Shown piece by piece: positions 14,236 to 22,151 of a DNA stretch of 64,000 nt. Positions within the stretch are counted from its first letter, which is position 1. Each line of letters opens with the position of its first letter. The notes beneath the pieces are model-generated. The model was given only the letters and a program-made list of their open reading frames with translations, did no database searches and was not told where the DNA came from. The translations under genes and the position numbers were made by a program. This DNA is from Phycisphaerae bacterium (GTDB lineage Bacteria > Chloroflexota > Anaerolineae > 4572-78 > J111), in contig JANQQF010000120.1 in NCBI GenBank assembly GCA_028285035.1, forward strand, positions 124,001 to 188,000, read 5' to 3'.

Positions 14236-15603
14236 ATGTCAATATTCAATAATACACGTTTAACTGATAGTACATTCAAATTAGATATCGATCGAATGCG
14301 TCGGGGCTGGTATTCTGACAAATATTTTGTCAATATTGCGCAAACTCTCCAAGTCTTAGCGGGTAGTGACTATCGCTTTGGGGGAACATCCCCCACCCTT
14401 GATCGCCTTGGCATTGATCCCTCGACTTTGCCTATGGGAGATATTGAGGTTGAGATGCAATTCTTTACCCGGCGAAAACCGAAAGCCCTCATTGCAGGGG
14501 TCGATAAGGCGTTGAGTATGCTTCGGCATTGTACGGGCTATTTTGATGAGAATGATAAATTTGTCGAAAGCTGGCAACATCTTAAAGTCGAAGCGGTTCA
14601 AGATGGAGTTGTGACTCGTTACAATGGTGATATGCGTACCGTAAAGCCGGTCATTCGGGTGCGGGGACGCTATCGAGATTTCGGCTTGCTAGAGACACCC
14701 ATCCTAGGGGCCTTAACCCGCGCCAGCCGGATTGCCACCAATGTCTTTACCACCCTTGAGGCAGCCAGAGGTAAACCCGTTATGTTCTTCCCCGCCCGAT
14801 TTGACGCCCACGAGGTTCAGGCGGCTGATGGTTACGCCTATGATATCGCCGTGCATCGGTTTAATGAAGATTATCATCAACATATCGGCTCCTTTGTATC
14901 AACAGATGCGCAAGGTGACTGGTGGGGTGGACTTGGTGGTGGAACCGTGGCGCATGCGGCAATTGCTTGCTTTTTGGGCGACACTATTGAAGCAATGCTC
15001 GCCTTTGCTGCCGTTCGTCCGCCGGATATTCCTCGTATTGCCTTGGTTGATTTTAATAACGATTGTGTAGGCACCAGTCTAGCTGTTTTAGAAGCAATGT
15101 TTGAGCGGTATCAAGCCGCGTACGAGGCTGGAGAAATGGATATGGCTGAAAAATATCGCTTATACGGAGTGCGGCTTGATACCTCTAGCAACATGCGTGA
15201 CTCAAGCGTTCCACCACTTGGGGACAAAAAGTTGGACAATGGGGTCAATCCTCGATTATGCTGGAATGTCCGCCAGGCGTTAGATAGTGCTTGGGAGAGC
15301 TGGGATCTTTCGCCAGAGTGGGAAGAACGAGCGAAAACATTCTGTCGTGATGTAAAGATTGCTGTGAGTGGTGGATTTGGGCCGGACAAAATTAAGCGGT
15401 TTGAAGAGTTAAATGTACCTGTCGATATTTATGGGGTTGGCTCAAGCTTGATGAGTAATGATGGCGCTTTAGGTACAAACACTGACTTCACTGCGGATGT
15501 CGTTCGGGTGCGGGTAAATGGTGATTGGGCAGTCATGTCTAAGCAAGGCCGGGGTCCGGCCGAGAATCCCGATTTGGAGTTGGTTGATTTAGCGGATTTA
15601 TAA
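14236..15603 (+). CDS. pncB: nicotinate phosphoribosyltransferase family protein
   Basis: 455 aa. Family landmarks in order: YSDKYFVNIAQ (counterpart of TDxYxLTM) near residue 27, YRDFGLLETPILGAL near 147, FPARFDAHE, the GVRLDTSS segment corresponding to the RLDSGD phosphoribosyl-binding motif, and SGGFGPDKIKRFEE followed by YGVGSSL. The enzyme joins nicotinate and PRPP to give nicotinate mononucleotide in NAD salvage. AAGGTG lies 10 bp before the ATG, and a TATAAT-like box at 14189-14194 may give local initiation. An NrtR-like regulator lies upstream at 9964. The length is normal. Specificity for nicotinate over nicotinamide is inferred. Confidence 0.82.
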   Translation: MSIFNNTRLTDSTFKLDIDRMRRGWYSDKYFVNIAQTLQVLAGSDYRFGGTSPTLDRLGIDPSTLPMGDIEVEMQFFTRRKPKALIAGVDKALSMLRHCTGYFDENDKFVESWQHLKVEAVQDGVVTRYNGDMRTVKPVIRVRGRYRDFGLLETPILGALTRASRIATNVFTTLEAARGKPVMFFPARFDAHEVQAADGYAYDIAVHRFNEDYHQHIGSFVSTDAQGDWWGGLGGGTVAHAAIACFLGDTIEAMLAFAAVRPPDIPRIALVDFNNDCVGTSLAVLEAMFERYQAAYEAGEMDMAEKYRLYGVRLDTSSNMRDSSVPPLGDKKLDNGVNPRLCWNVRQALDSAWESWDLSPEWEERAKTFCRDVKIAVSGGFGPDKIKRFEELNVPVDIYGVGSSLMSNDGALGTNTDFTADVVRVRVNGDWAVMSKQGRGPAENPDLELVDLADL

Positions 15604-15626
15604 ATTCTGTTAGAAGCTCAAAATAA

Positions 15627-15662
15627 AAAGCGAATGGGTTTGAAATAACCATTCGCTTTTTT
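15627..15662. terminator. bidirectional intrinsic terminator between convergent genes
   Basis: The stem AAAAAGCGAATGG / CCATTCGCTTTTT with T-runs on both strands serves the phosphoribosyltransferase (plus) and the surface protein gene (minus). Confidence 0.85.
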
Positions 15663-15686
15663 GATTATTGATTTATGGGGTTGATT

Positions 15687-16613
15687 TTATGATCTAGATC
15701 GGCGAATTTTCAAAATACCAGCGGTTGGTAAGACAATCAAGAAAAATAGAGCAACGCCAATCGTGGAGGCCGACGTTTTTATGGGTAATACGCCACCAAC
15801 ATTTGGAATAGTTTGTAAGGCTGTTTCTTTGTCGATCAAGGGAGAAGGTGGCTCATATGACTCAATAACTGCGGGTAAATCATCATAACCACACTGACTC
15901 AATTCCTCAATATCAAACAGCTCTAAGTACGATAATGGAACACCATCAGGTGTAACCAATTGGGTAATTTGTGGCCTAAAATCACCCCGATAGTAACCTA
16001 AATTGACTTTTAGTGTTTCGTCTATGCCAGATGAAGCCACATAAGCATTGGGGTTCAACATGTGGGCATCAGGCGGTAACCGCAGATTAAGAAGAACAGG
16101 ACCCGCGCCTAAGCCATCAAAATAGTAGGTTCCGTTATCATCTGTCCCCCAGATAATTTCAAAAGAAATACCCTGAGCCTCAACAATCACATCTTTAACA
16201 GGAATACCGAACCATTCAGTGACAGCTAAATTGTCAGGGTTGGTGGGACGGAATTCATACACGACACCTTCAACGCGGGTATCTCTAATCGGGATTAGAT
16301 TTCCCCCAATACTATCACACTCGCGATCATAGTCGGCTAGCAGTGCGTTGAATTGGCCAGAATCTGTTGCATCAAACAGCCTGCCATCCACAAAATAATT
16401 AATGTTATTACCATCATCTACACAGGTGTTTTTTTCAGTGGCTGAATGTGGGTCAAACCATTCCTCAAAAAGTGTATCGCCTTCATCATCAATACACCGA
16501 AACATCGTTGGCTCCATTGGCCCAATTTCATTAATTGGTTCACCCGCCCAAGCAATCCCGGCACTAACAATGAACAGCCCTATGAATGTAGTGAGGAAAT
16601 AAAGTTTTCTCAT
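15687..16613 (-). CDS. secreted protein with C-terminal membrane anchor or sorting signal
   Basis: 308 aa. The signal peptide ends SAGIAWA (residues ~1-22). The ectodomain is acidic with several Cys and a SpaA-like beta segment (GTYYFDGLGAGPVLLNLRLP). The C-terminus is proline-containing GVLPIKTSAS, a hydrophobic stretch of about 20 residues, then KIRRSRS. This is the layout of a sortase substrate, and a sortase gene lies 4 kb away at 20790, but LPIKT is not a canonical LPXTG. AGGAG precedes the ATG at 16613; a frame open to 16640 is unlikely. A divergent minus promoter (TTGACA, 16 bp, TATCAT; 16728-16755) drives it. Family not recognised. Confidence 0.72.
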   Translation of the reverse strand: MRKLYFLTTFIGLFIVSAGIAWAGEPINEIGPMEPTMFRCIDDEGDTLFEEWFDPHSATEKNTCVDDGNNINYFVDGRLFDATDSGQFNALLADYDRECDSIGGNLIPIRDTRVEGVVYEFRPTNPDNLAVTEWFGIPVKDVIVEAQGISFEIIWGTDDNGTYYFDGLGAGPVLLNLRLPPDAHMLNPNAYVASSGIDETLKVNLGYYRGDFRPQITQLVTPDGVPLSYLELFDIEELSQCGYDDLPAVIESYEPPSPLIDKETALQTIPNVGGVLPIKTSASTIGVALFFLIVLPTAGILKIRRSRS

Positions 16614-16727
16614 CAGAGTGCTCCTGACTCTACTTTCCATAAAACGAGTCGATATTTATTGTAACATGGATAAATAATAGAATCAATAGTTGACCAAACA
16701 TAAAAACATAACATAATATTGTATATC

Positions 16728-16755
16728 ATGATAAAAATCTTTAAAGTTATGTCAA
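16728..16755 (-). promoter_or_regulatory. promoter of the secreted-protein gene
   Basis: Reading minus: TTGACA (16750-16755), a 16-bp spacer, TATCAT (16728-16733). It lies back to back with the plus-strand -10 at 16772-16777, so the two promoters share a control region. Confidence 0.55.
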
Positions 16756-16768
16756 AAACTTTGTTTTG

Positions 16769-16777
16769 TGCTATAAT
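16769..16777 (+). promoter_or_regulatory. extended -10 promoter of the XRE-kinase-TPR operon
   Basis: TGCTATAAT is a perfect extended -10 element. No good -35 is seen (ATGTCA at the right distance). Transcript start is expected near 16784, about 63 nt before the first gene. Confidence 0.6.
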
Positions 16778-16846
16778 TGACAAATATATTGGACAGATGC
16801 ATTTGTTCGATATTGTTATGAAGAAATAGTTTTGGAGGCAGATGTT

Positions 16847-17524
16847 ATGCCAAATGCTGAAGAAATAACCCTACAAAAAAAGATGATGGGTGTAAAAGTT
16901 AGACATGCCCGAAATAAAGCTGGTCTAAGCTTGAAAGAAGTTGGGGCAGCGATTGGTGGTTCTGAGGAGATTGTTTCCGCCATTGAATTAGGGCATTATG
17001 AACCATCCCTCCCTGAATTAGAGGTGATGGCCTTTCTCTTCAATGTTCCGGTCATCTACTTTTGGTCAGCAGATCCTCTAGAAAAAACGGATTGGGATTT
17101 TCCGACACTCGATGCCATCTCGTTGCGTCAGCGGATTATTGGCGTACTTTTACAACAAGCCCGTGTTGAGGCAGGTCGGTCCCACGAGCAAGTTGCTGAA
17201 CTTTTGAATATTCCAGCAGGCCAAGTAGTAAGCTATGAACTTGGTCGCTCCCCCATCCCCGTATCTGAGTTAGAAACATTAGCTTCATACTTAAATGTAT
17301 CTATTGAATATTTTGTTGATGAGGGAATTTCTCACAAAGGCCCCAATGGACACAAGGTATCACTTGATGAGATTGCCCAGTTTGGCGAATTGCCCGATGA
17401 TGTGCGAGCTTTTCTGTTAAATCCAGCTAATTTACTTTATGTGAATATTGCGATGCGCCTTAGTGGAATGTCGGCGGACACCCTGCGCGGCTTGGCGGAA
17501 GGGTTGCTTGAGGTTACATACTGA
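16847..17524 (+). CDS. double XRE-family helix-turn-helix regulator
   Basis: 225 aa. Two Cro/CI-type HTH domains lie in tandem: residues ~15-65 (VRHARNKAGLSLKEVGAAI...) and ~85-145 (LLQQARVEAGRSHEQVAELL...), each ending in the family's ...YFW/YFV. A ~70-residue helical tail follows. GGAGG at 16834-16838 sits 8 bp before the ATG at 16847; a TTG frame from 16832 is rejected. The stop overlaps the next start (TGATG), so it is translationally coupled to a histidine kinase. It likely senses and transduces within this operon; its DNA target is unknown. Confidence 0.85.
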   Translation: MPNAEEITLQKKMMGVKVRHARNKAGLSLKEVGAAIGGSEEIVSAIELGHYEPSLPELEVMAFLFNVPVIYFWSADPLEKTDWDFPTLDAISLRQRIIGVLLQQARVEAGRSHEQVAELLNIPAGQVVSYELGRSPIPVSELETLASYLNVSIEYFVDEGISHKGPNGHKVSLDEIAQFGELPDDVRAFLLNPANLLYVNIAMRLSGMSADTLRGLAEGLLEVTY

Positions 17525-19233
17525 TGGCTAATCAATCAACAGCGGCTGCGTCAGAATCCTCTGAGTCGTCGGCCAGCTTTGCTATACTAAATGGTCTATT
17601 TGGCCTGACTTCGATTCGTGATGTAGATCAGGTCTTACAACAGGCATTGAGTGTGGCGGCTCGAGGCTTAGGAGCAGAGGCTGGATCGCTCCTACTTCAA
17701 GATAATAACGCGCAACGCGCCCGATTTGGGGCGTTCCATCCTGATATTTTGTCTCGGATTGAACATTGGGAAGATGTTATTGGACGAAGGTTAACCGATA
17801 GCAATTGGACGATCCCCGCTGAAGATGAACTCCCAATTTCAACCTCCAAAGGTGTCAATCAAAGACTCCTGGTAAACATTCCCCTGCTTAAGGATATCAC
17901 TGTTGTCGGTTCTCTAAGCCTTGTACTGCCTGAAGAACAAGAGTTAACAGCTGATCAACGTCAATTGCTATCTTTGATTGCTAAAAGTGTGGGACACCTA
18001 ACCTCCTTAATTATATATTTAGACCATACTGAACATCGTATTGAACAAATGGGGGTATTCCACCAAGTGGGGCAGGCCCTCGTTACAACGTTTGATATCA
18101 ATCGTTTGTTATCCGATACGATGCAGCTGGCTGCGAACGTGATTGATGCGGGGGCAGCTTCGATTATGCTGATTGATGAAGAGCAGAAAGATTTGGTCTT
18201 TGAGATTACCCACGGTTCTCGTTCCCAAATGCTTCGCCAGCAACGTATCCCACTGGATGAAGGAATCGGCGGCTGGGTGGCGCGACACGGCCATCCTGTT
18301 ATTGCCAATAATGCCCGAACTGATCCTCGCTTTAGCCATCGCGTGGATGTGCGCACCGGCTTTTTGACCCAGTCAATCGCTGCTGTTCCGCTGCAAATAA
18401 AAGGTCGAATCATTGGAGTTTTAGAGGTTCTTAACAAATACTCTGGGGATGGCTTTGATAACGATGATATCCGGTTGATGAGTTCCATTGCCGCGCAAGC
18501 AGCTATCGCCATTGAGAATGCTCGCCTCTATCAGCAAGTGAGCCAAGAACGAGATCAGGTTATTCGGGCTCAGGAAAGCCTGCGGGGAGAATTAGCCCGC
18601 AATTTGCATGATGGTCCTGTGCAACTGCTTTCGGCGATTAGTACGAGCTTGGATCACCTTGAGCGACTGAATAAAATTAAGCCTGAAGCTGTTCAACATG
18701 AAATTGGGGCTTTGCGAAATTTGGTGCATGAAGCCATTCGGGATACACGCAATGTCTTGTTTGAACTTCGTCCAGTTATTTTGCAAACGCAAGGGCTTGT
18801 TGCCGCGCTTGAGCAATTTGTCGAGCAAATACGCCAATCTGAGACGTTTACCCTTCATTTTACAACGGTTGAGTCGGTTCAGCTGGACCTACCCGTCAGT
18901 GGGGCAATCTTCTCGATTGTCCAAGAAGCCTTCAACAACATTCGTAGACACGCCGAAGCACGAAATGTTTGGTTATCATTGGAAATTAAGGATGAGCGAC
19001 TGGTCATTACCCTACGAGATGATGGTAGAGGCTTTAATATCGCTGAAAAATTATCACCCGAAGCTCAACAGAATGCTCTGGGACTGTTGAACATGAAAGA
19101 GCGGGCTGAGTTAATTGAAGCTCAATACCAACTCGAATCCCGTACAGACTCGCCTAATCGAGGCACACTAATTCAACTTATTCTCCCCCTTCCTAAACAT
19201 TTATTTGAATCAGACGATGAGGATTTGACATGA
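17524..19233 (+). CDS. GAF-GAF sensor histidine kinase, NarL-partner type
   Basis: 569 aa, no membrane segment. GAF domains span ~20-165 and ~180-335 (the second has ...GGWVARHGHPVIANN). The dimerisation/phosphoacceptor domain is HisKA_3, with LARNLHDGPVQ placing the phosphorylated His near residue 362. The HATPase has VQEAFNNIRRHA (N box), DDGRGFN and GLLNMKERAE. It is a soluble kinase for a LuxR-type regulator, but no response regulator is encoded in its operon. The start overlaps the XRE stop and the stop overlaps the TPR start. Ligands of the GAF domains are unknown. Confidence 0.9.
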   Translation: MANQSTAAASESSESSASFAILNGLFGLTSIRDVDQVLQQALSVAARGLGAEAGSLLLQDNNAQRARFGAFHPDILSRIEHWEDVIGRRLTDSNWTIPAEDELPISTSKGVNQRLLVNIPLLKDITVVGSLSLVLPEEQELTADQRQLLSLIAKSVGHLTSLIIYLDHTEHRIEQMGVFHQVGQALVTTFDINRLLSDTMQLAANVIDAGAASIMLIDEEQKDLVFEITHGSRSQMLRQQRIPLDEGIGGWVARHGHPVIANNARTDPRFSHRVDVRTGFLTQSIAAVPLQIKGRIIGVLEVLNKYSGDGFDNDDIRLMSSIAAQAAIAIENARLYQQVSQERDQVIRAQESLRGELARNLHDGPVQLLSAISTSLDHLERLNKIKPEAVQHEIGALRNLVHEAIRDTRNVLFELRPVILQTQGLVAALEQFVEQIRQSETFTLHFTTVESVQLDLPVSGAIFSIVQEAFNNIRRHAEARNVWLSLEIKDERLVITLRDDGRGFNIAEKLSPEAQQNALGLLNMKERAELIEAQYQLESRTDSPNRGTLIQLILPLPKHLFESDDEDLT

Positions 19234-19784
19234 CAACAAGTAAAAAATTACACGAGCAAGGTGTGGCCCTATTTCGCAAAGGTAACGTGACTGGTGCCCT
19301 TGAGAAATTTCAAAACGCGCTAGCCTTGGCAGAAGAGCCACAAAAACGCGCTGAAATTTTCAATGATATTGGGGTGGCGTACAAACAATTAGAGGATTAT
19401 CCCGCTGCCTATGAAGCCTTAGACCAAGCGATGACCCATTTTGTCAATCTGAACGATGAGAAAGGACAAGCCCAAGCGATAGGTAATCGCGCTTCAGTAT
19501 ATGAGGCTGAGGGTGAAATTGAACAAGCCATTGAAGCCTATCGTGAGTCGGCCAAAATGCTTGAAGCGGTGGGCGAGAGTGAGATGGCCATGTACGTGTG
19601 GCAAGCCGTCAGTCGTTTGCGTTTGAAACAGAAGGAATACATTGCCGCAATTGGTGCGTATGAAGAGGGTGTCGAAAATATGCCTGATAACTCATTCAAG
19701 AAAAAAGTTATGGGTAAGTTGCTCAATATTCCAGCTAACATGCTAGGGGCTGCTAAACCCGACAAAGGTGAACCAGAGGAGTAA
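19230..19784 (+). CDS. TPR-repeat protein
   Basis: 184 aa with at least three to four tetratricopeptide repeats between residues 1 and 150 (for example ALEKFQNALALAEE and AIEAYRESAKMLEAVG). There is no signal peptide. TPR proteins scaffold protein interactions. The ATGA overlap with the kinase stop shows tight coupling, so it likely docks with the kinase or the XRE regulator. The last ~35 residues are basic then acidic and probably unstructured. Confidence 0.85.
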   Translation: MTTSKKLHEQGVALFRKGNVTGALEKFQNALALAEEPQKRAEIFNDIGVAYKQLEDYPAAYEALDQAMTHFVNLNDEKGQAQAIGNRASVYEAEGEIEQAIEAYRESAKMLEAVGESEMAMYVWQAVSRLRLKQKEYIAAIGAYEEGVENMPDNSFKKKVMGKLLNIPANMLGAAKPDKGEPEE

Positions 19785-19865
19785 TAGACGATAGTTTAAC
19801 CACGATTTGTTGATCCAACCGATGCTTGATTAGGGTGTGATGTGGATCATTCATTTTACCAACCA

Positions 19866-19894
19866 AGCTCGGTTGTTCTGCAATCGGGCTTTTT
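19866..19894 (+). terminator. intrinsic terminator of the XRE-kinase-TPR operon
   Basis: The stem AGCTCGGTTG / CAATCGGGCT has two G-T wobbles and a 5-nt loop, and is followed by T5. Confidence 0.65.
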
Positions 19895-19953
19895 ACATGG
19901 TTAATAAACTCTTGTTATCTAGAGTTACTTTACTTTCATTAGGAGGAGATTTA

Positions 19954-20778
19954 ATGAAACGTATATTGGGACTTTTTTTGATGATGGTGATAGTTTTGGG
20001 AGCGTCTATCACTGCCAATGCAGCGGACGGGATTGGTACCCCTCAGGTTCGCTTTGTCCACGCTTTGGCTGGGGCCACAGCCGTTGATGTATTTGTGGAT
20101 GACGCTCGCCAATTAAGTGGCATTAACTACAGTAGCTATTCGGGGTATTTTACAGTCTCACCAGGTACGCATCGTATAAAAATTTTCAAATCTGGCACAA
20201 CGGAGCTTCTTGTTGAAAATGAAGCAAGCTATGAAACGGGAAAAATCTATACGATTTTTGCGATAGGTCGTGAAGGTCAATCCCGTGAATTTAGACGATT
20301 TGAAAACCAAACGGCTACACCCGATTTGAATAGAGCCTCGGTGCGATTTATGCACGCCTCACAAGGAGCACCGGTGGTGCGGGTCTGTGAAACAAATACT
20401 GATGACTGTCGGATTAACGAGGTTGCTTTTGGCGTAGCTAGTCCCTATGCAACATTTGACTCCAGAACCTACAACTTTGACATTCGGTTGCAGGAGAATA
20501 ATCAGATTGTTTACCAGGAACCAAATGTACGATTTGGTAATCGTGGCATATACACCTTGGTTGCATTAGGATTACCTGATAGTAACCCCCCCTTAGATAT
20601 TATTACGATTGTTGACTCAGGCGGAATTGGTGTGCCTCCGGTAAAATCACCCAATAGCGGTGCATTTTTTACGCCGACAATGTTTGCTGTTTTAGGTGGT
20701 TTAGCTGTTTTGTTGCTCGCAATGGTCTGGGGCATTTGGCGAGTGGCGCGTTGGGGGTATGGTCGTCTTGTAACCTAA
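19954..20778 (+). CDS. secreted DUF4397 protein with C-terminal membrane anchor
   Basis: 274 aa. Signal peptide of ~24 residues ending ANAA. Two DUF4397-like halves: VRFVHALAGATAVDVFVDD near 31 and VRFMHASQGAPVVRVC near 130. The C-terminus has GVPPVKSPNSGAFF, a ~20-residue hydrophobic helix and a basic tail, again resembling a wall-sorting signal. GGAGGA sits 8 bp before the ATG at 19954; the frame open from 19837 is rejected. The sortase gene begins 11 bp after the stop, so this is the best candidate for its dedicated substrate. DUF4397 proteins are extracellular beta-sandwiches of unknown function. Confidence 0.8.
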   Translation: MKRILGLFLMMVIVLGASITANAADGIGTPQVRFVHALAGATAVDVFVDDARQLSGINYSSYSGYFTVSPGTHRIKIFKSGTTELLVENEASYETGKIYTIFAIGREGQSREFRRFENQTATPDLNRASVRFMHASQGAPVVRVCETNTDDCRINEVAFGVASPYATFDSRTYNFDIRLQENNQIVYQEPNVRFGNRGIYTLVALGLPDSNPPLDIITIVDSGGIGVPPVKSPNSGAFFTPTMFAVLGGLAVLLLAMVWGIWRVARWGYGRLVT

Positions 20779-20789
20779 AGTCTGTAGTT

Positions 20790-21434
20790 ATGGAGCGGCT
20801 CTTGGCGCACAGGTTTCGAGAAGGTACACTACTTTTATTAAAAATAATTGCCTTTTTATCGATAGTTGGGTGTTCGGATGTCATTGTTATCGAACGTGTT
20901 GCAACTTGGACACCCACCCCTCGCCCAACAGCAACATCAACAGCGACACCGGATGCCTCTACCGTTACAACCGAAGCCCCTACTCGAATCGTGGTTGAAA
21001 AGATTAGTTTAGATGCCGAAGTTGTCGAGATGGGGTGGGAGACTCAGGAAAATTGGCAAGGCGAATTGATTAGTGAGTGGGTTGTGCCAGAAAATGAGGC
21101 GGGTTGGCATATTAACTCTGCCAAGCCAGGCCAGGGCAGCAACGTCGTTATTTCTGGACACAACGCCAGCTTGGGTGGGCACGTTTTTGCGGATATTGAG
21201 GGCTTAGAGATTGGTGATTTGATCGGGCTGTACAATGATGAAGGCTTTTTATTCACTTATCAGGTTCAAGAGAGCACAATTGTCCGGACGTTTGCCGGCC
21301 CGCCCGAGTCTGAACTGTTTTTACAAGAATCGATGGCGCCCACTGAAACTGAACGTCTCACCTTAATCACCTGTTGGCCTAGCTGGACAAATACTCATCG
21401 TTTGGTCATTGTAGCGGAGCCTTACTCAGGCTGA
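20790..21434 (+). CDS. sortase, predicted lipoprotein
   Basis: 214 aa. The catalytic triad is visible: His124 (ISGHN), Cys195 (LITC) and Arg204 (THRL). The N-terminus is a short signal with lipobox SIVGC (Cys28) and then a Thr/Pro-rich linker (TPTPRPTATSTATP). Sortases usually keep an uncleaved membrane helix, so lipidation would be unusual. The ITCWPSW context fits class D/E-like enzymes, and subclass is tentative. The ATG at 20790 lies after the DUF4397 stop; a frame open from 20736 would overlap that gene. It is coexpressed with its likely substrate at 19954, and a second candidate substrate is at 15687. Confidence 0.87.
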   Translation: MERLLAHRFREGTLLLLKIIAFLSIVGCSDVIVIERVATWTPTPRPTATSTATPDASTVTTEAPTRIVVEKISLDAEVVEMGWETQENWQGELISEWVVPENEAGWHINSAKPGQGSNVVISGHNASLGGHVFADIEGLEIGDLIGLYNDEGFLFTYQVQESTIVRTFAGPPESELFLQESMAPTETERLTLITCWPSWTNTHRLVIVAEPYSG

Positions 21435-21469
21435 GTAGCGATTTATCCGAAGTATGTCCCCGCCAGTAT

Positions 21470-21494
21470 TTGACATAAAATAGAAAATATGTCA
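21470..21494. promoter_or_regulatory. TTGACA overlapping an inverted repeat
   Basis: TGACATA (21471-21477) and TATGTCA (21488-21494) form a 7-bp inverted repeat with a 10-bp spacer, overlapping a TTGACA. A matching -10 at 16-18 bp is not convincing (TTATAA lies 21 bp away). A possible operator upstream of the membrane protein gene. Confidence 0.35.
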
Positions 21495-21599
21495 CATTAT
21501 AAACGAGATAAATACGCACTTTTGCTTAATATTGTTAATTTATTGGACACTGCTAAAACGTAAACCTTAGAAGTTAGCCGAACTGGTGGTGTTGATCCC

Positions 21600-22151
21600 A
21601 TGCTATTATTATTTTTTGTATTCTTATTATTTACATGTTTGATGGGGTTTTTGGGGTTAGAGTATTTTTCTAATTTTGATGTTAGAATACTCGATGTTCC
21701 TGTTGTGGCAACCATCACCTCCACAGGTATCAGTCCTGATGCGCTGAAAGCATTTTTTGGGATTGGTGTTGTTTTTGCCGAATTTGTCGTTGTCATCTTG
21801 GCTATGTTGGACCGTATTGGTGAAACTTTGCGTGATACAGTGAAACCATTGGTCCGATTAGTACCTTTTGGGATTTTTTTAGGGGCGATTTGGAATGCAT
21901 TCTCCCCAATTGCGTTTAACTTATTACCCGACGAGATAAGTTCCGCATTTAATGCCACAAATACAGAGGTGTCGATTACAGCTGCGGTTCAAAGTAGTGC
22001 CTTCACAGAAAGTATATTGCTTTCATTGGGGGCAATGTTGCTCTTTATTATCGCTCATAATGCCCTAGGGATTCAACGTGAAAGTGATGAAATGCAAAAA
22101 TTGCGGGCCGAAAATGCAAAGTTGAGGAAGGAATTACGTCGTGGTCTCTAA
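21600..22151 (+). CDS. hypothetical four-helix membrane protein
   Basis: 183 aa. Hydrophobic helices lie near residues 1-18, 45-70, 85-105 and 130-155, followed by a charged coiled-coil C-terminus (QRESDEMQKLRAENAKLRKEL). No family recognised. The stop overlaps the next gene's GTG start by 11 bp, so it is coexpressed with the SPFH-like lipoprotein, and the coiled coil may bind that partner. The Shine-Dalgarno is weak. Confidence 0.7.
   Translation: MLLLFFVFLLFTCLMGFLGLEYFSNFDVRILDVPVVATITSTGISPDALKAFFGIGVVFAEFVVVILAMLDRIGETLRDTVKPLVRLVPFGIFLGAIWNAFSPIAFNLLPDEISSAFNATNTEVSITAAVQSSAFTESILLSLGAMLLFIIAHNALGIQRESDEMQKLRAENAKLRKELRRGL

Noticed and set aside
17961..18512. 183-aa minus-strand open frame inside the GAF-GAF kinase
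   Set aside because: Antisense of conserved GAF and linker sequence; no family features or upstream signals.
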